A stretch of DNA of 64,000 nucleotides from Nitrospira sp. (GTDB lineage: Bacteria; Nitrospirota; Nitrospiria; Nitrospirales; Nitrospiraceae). The stretch covers positions 80,482-144,481 of the forward strand of contig JALHPO010000001.1 of the NCBI GenBank assembly GCA_022842445.1, given 5' to 3'. The number at the start of each line of letters is the position of its first letter. Positions within the stretch are counted from its first letter, which is position 1. Below are positions 62,304 through 64,000 of this stretch, in pieces. The position numbers and the translations under genes are program-made. The notes under the pieces are model-generated. The model was not told where the DNA came from. It searched no databases and saw only the letters and a list, made by a program, of their open reading frames with translations.

Positions 62304-63128
62304 TTAAGAAATCTGCCCCAGGTCTTCCGTCTTGATCGCCTGGTTGGTCAGCATTTCATGAAACGTGACTTGCACACTCCCCTGTCCACGACCATCTTCG
62401 AGAGAAATTTTGAACGGGCGGAGCAGTTGAGCCGACGCCTTCGCCGGCAACGGCCGGTCCCCCTGCTCCCCGATCGGTCGAAAGTCCTCATACTGAATCG
62501 TGGCATCCACTTCACCGGTCTCCGTCAGACGATCTTCCTGCACGACCAATAATGTTCGCCGGTCGAACCATAACCGGCGGGCCAGCACAGGCTGCGCCGC
62601 TGAACCGTTCACAGGCGCATACACATCCAGCCGATAGCGATCCCCCTCGTCCGCCAGCTTCACGGTTTCTCCCTTCGCAATCGTACCGGTGCCGAGCACA
62701 CCGCCCACAGCCCAGACACTCAACTGAAATGGGCGCGCGAGTTTCCCCATCTCGGCCATCTCCGATTGGTGGCCCATCAACACCCGTCCGATGGTCGGCA
62801 GTCTTAGCTTGTACACATCATCCGCTTGAACGAACTCAAACAATTCGCTTCCGATGCTGGTAAATCCACGAAGCCGCAATGCATTGGGACGGCGATAATA
62901 CACTGCGCCCTCGACTCGGGATGCGATGGGAATGAACCCGCCGCGCACCTTGGCGCTAAACAACCCTTTCATCGAATGGATCGCAGCTTCCCGCTGCCGC
63001 AGCAAGACCGTTAACTCCTCTGCCGTCGCCCGCTTGAACGTCCCCTCCGGCGCAGATCGAAACAATGCGCAGCCCATGACGGTCAGTAGTACTGCCGCAA
63101 TAGACAAACCGACAGTGGATCGAATCAC
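62304..63128 (-). CDS. LolB-like/DUF4292 outer membrane lipoprotein
   Basis: A 274-residue lipoprotein with lipobox VMGC (Cys20) and a half-barrel domain: REAAIHSMKGLFSAKVRGGF, VEGAVYYRRPNALRLRGFTS, FVQADDVYKLRLPTIGRVLM and RRLWFDRRTLLVVQEDRLTE. This pattern occurs in LolB and DUF4292 proteins that bind lipid or lipoprotein. The start GTG at 63128 is chosen because it begins a normal signal peptide (IRSTVGLSIAAVLLTVMGC); codons upstream, to 63509, are repeat DNA. Confidence 0.78.
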   Translation of the reverse strand: MIRSTVGLSIAAVLLTVMGCALFRSAPEGTFKRATAEELTVLLRQREAAIHSMKGLFSAKVRGGFIPIASRVEGAVYYRRPNALRLRGFTSIGSELFEFVQADDVYKLRLPTIGRVLMGHQSEMAEMGKLARPFQLSVWAVGGVLGTGTIAKGETVKLADEGDRYRLDVYAPVNGSAAQPVLARRLWFDRRTLLVVQEDRLTETGEVDATIQYEDFRPIGEQGDRPLPAKASAQLLRPFKISLEDGRGQGSVQVTFHEMLTNQAIKTEDLGQIS

Positions 63129-63160
63129 CCCAATTCCGATACCTTTCGCCCATCCGTTCC

Positions 63161-63258
63161 GAACAGGGTGAGAGGCACGCCTCTTCTGCGCGCATTGAAT
63201 GAGGCCCTTCTGAGGGCGCGCATTCAGCGAGCACAGAGGCGTGCCTCTCACCCTGTTC
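63161..63258. repeat. Family D foldback element 1
   Basis: Perfect 23-bp inverted repeat: GAACAGGGTGAGAGGCACGC and CTC (63161-63183) against 63236-63258, with a 52-base loop. The loop contains GCGCGCATT twice. Confidence 0.8.
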
Positions 63259-63289
63259 CCATCCCCTCCATCCCCTCCAAAGGGAAGCA

Positions 63290-63418
63290 GGGAGGGATGC
63301 GTCTCCACTGCGCGCGACATCTCACCCACCCACCTCACGACGCGCCGAGACGCGCCGTTTCCCCAGCGAGGGTCTTCCGAGACCGCGCGTTGCGCGAGCA
63401 CCGAGACGCATCCCTCCC
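63290..63418. repeat. Family D foldback element 2
   Basis: Perfect 16-bp inverted repeat GGGAGGGATGCGTCTC (63290-63305) and 63403-63418, extending with one gap to about 22 bp. Inner parts (ACTGCGCGCGAC, TGCGCGAGCACCGAG) parallel those of element 1 (TCTGCGCGCATT, CAGCGAGCACAGAG). Confidence 0.8.
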
Positions 63419-63426
63419 TGGCTTCC

Positions 63427-64000
63427 TTACGCCAACACCACATCCAGCGCCTCTCGCACATCCTGGATTCCGACCAACTCCATACCGTCGATCGGATCGA
63501 GCTTCGCAAGATTCCGCTCAGGCAGCAGACAACGCTTGAATCCCATCTTCGCCGCCTCCCGGATGCGCAACTCCGCCTGGCTCACTGCGCGCACTTCCCC
63601 GCCGAGTCCCACTTCACCGAGAATCAGGAGACCCGGTTCAATCGGCGTCTCGCGCAGACTCGACGTGACCGCCGCAACGAGCCCCAGGTCGATCGCAGGT
63701 TCATCGATATGCATACCGCCAACCACGTTCACGTAGACATCCTGCCCGGAGAGATGCAGCCCCAGCCGTTTCTCCATCACTGCAAGCAACAACGACACCC
63801 GGTTGAGCTCCACCCCATTGGCCATTCGTTTCGGCATGGCATAACTCGTCGAGGACACCAGCGCTTGCAGCTCGACTAGAATCGGCCTGGTACCTTCGAG
63901 GCTCGATACCACGACCGAACCCGTGCTGCGCTGCGGCCGCTCGGCTAAAAATAGCTCCGAGGGATTGCTGACTTCCTCCAGCCCCCCGTCTTTCATTTCG
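63427..64000 (-). CDS. radA: RadA DNA repair protein, C-terminal part (5' end outside window)
   Basis: Branch-migration helicase for recombination. The 191 residues present cover the Lon-protease-like C-terminal domain: FLAERPQRSTGSVVVSSLEG, TRPILVELQALVSSTSYAMP, ANGVELNRVSLLLAVMEKRL and YVNVVGGMHIDEPAIDLGLV. The Walker-containing RecA core lies beyond base 64000. It is upstream of the LolB-like gene, with the two foldback elements between them. Confidence 0.94.
   Translation of the reverse strand, partial: EMKDGGLEEVSNPSELFLAERPQRSTGSVVVSSLEGTRPILVELQALVSSTSYAMPKRMANGVELNRVSLLLAVMEKRLGLHLSGQDVYVNVVGGMHIDEPAIDLGLVAAVTSSLRETPIEPGLLILGEVGLGGEVRAVSQAELRIREAAKMGFKRCLLPERNLAKLDPIDGMELVGIQDVREALDVVLA

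Overview
The window looks like a chromosomal segment of a GC-rich Gram-negative bacterium, most probably a member of the genus Nitrospira (Nitrospirota). The signs are outer-membrane and lipoprotein genes (Slp, LolB-like, several lipoboxes), a TatC, an SmbP-type small metal-binding protein of the kind first described in nitrifiers, and a mix of Thermus/Gram-positive-like traits (PyrR control of pyr genes, ClpC) in an otherwise Gram-negative gene set. The genus is an inference; no rRNA is present. No transposase, integrase, phage module or CRISPR array was seen.

Layout. 1-4.65 kb: a pyrimidine operon on the minus strand (leader, pyrR, pyrB, pyrC, a membrane protein, carA) driven by a very good sigma70-type promoter and preceded by a PyrR-type RNA hairpin, a short leader ORF and an intrinsic terminator. 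4.7-12.7 kb: single housekeeping and hypothetical genes separated by foldback repeats. 12.7-16.7 kb: two tandem paralogous B12-binding-type radical SAM proteins with an unusual CX4CX2C cluster motif. 16.7-26.4 kb: a plastic, repeat-rich zone with stress and envelope genes (DUF2784, SmbP, oxidoreductases, Usp, Slp, TPR lipoprotein, CsbD-like, DUF5670, AI-2E-type permease). 26.5-29.4 kb: methyltransferase, SDR, a tRNA with a CAT anticodon, PilZ. 29.4-34.1 kb: an YbbA/YbbP-like ABC system interrupted by pyrD and a LuxR-type HTH gene. 34.2-36.8 kb: ComF, FmdB, HTH, MraZ, RusA. 37-40.4 kb: a MacAB-type exporter. 40.5-51.1 kb: a compact 12-gene housekeeping run, in transcription order tsaD-hflX-nth-yicC-gmk-rpoZ-coaBC-TPR-aroQ-efp-accB-accC. 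51.2-57.4 kb: clpC and nadK, which diverge from separate promoters, then an NADP-dependent flavoprotein and a Dpm1-like glycosyltransferase. 57.4-64 kb: a second minus-strand run (radA, LolB-like, tsaB, rimI, DUF465, tatC, Asp-box protein, cyclophilin, lipoprotein).

How it fits together. Pyrimidine synthesis is split: carA, pyrB, pyrC and the regulator pyrR are together, while a class 1A (fumarate-type) pyrD sits 28 kb away, overlapping an ABC ATPase gene. tRNA t6A synthesis (tsaD, tsaB) and ribosomal maturation (rimI) are spread over the two housekeeping runs. accB-accC and efp form one tight block.

The most interesting non-coding content is four families of intergenic repeats: (A) about 80-130 bp imperfect palindromes rich in TATGGC; (B) foldbacks built from TAAGG/GTGAGG units, one of which contributes codons to a lipoprotein signal peptide; (C) short REP-like motifs clustered at 17-21 kb; and (D) GC-rich foldbacks, best seen as two adjacent hairpins upstream of the LolB-like gene. 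There are also two perfect palindromes (26 bp at 19739 and 2x10 bp at 26435).
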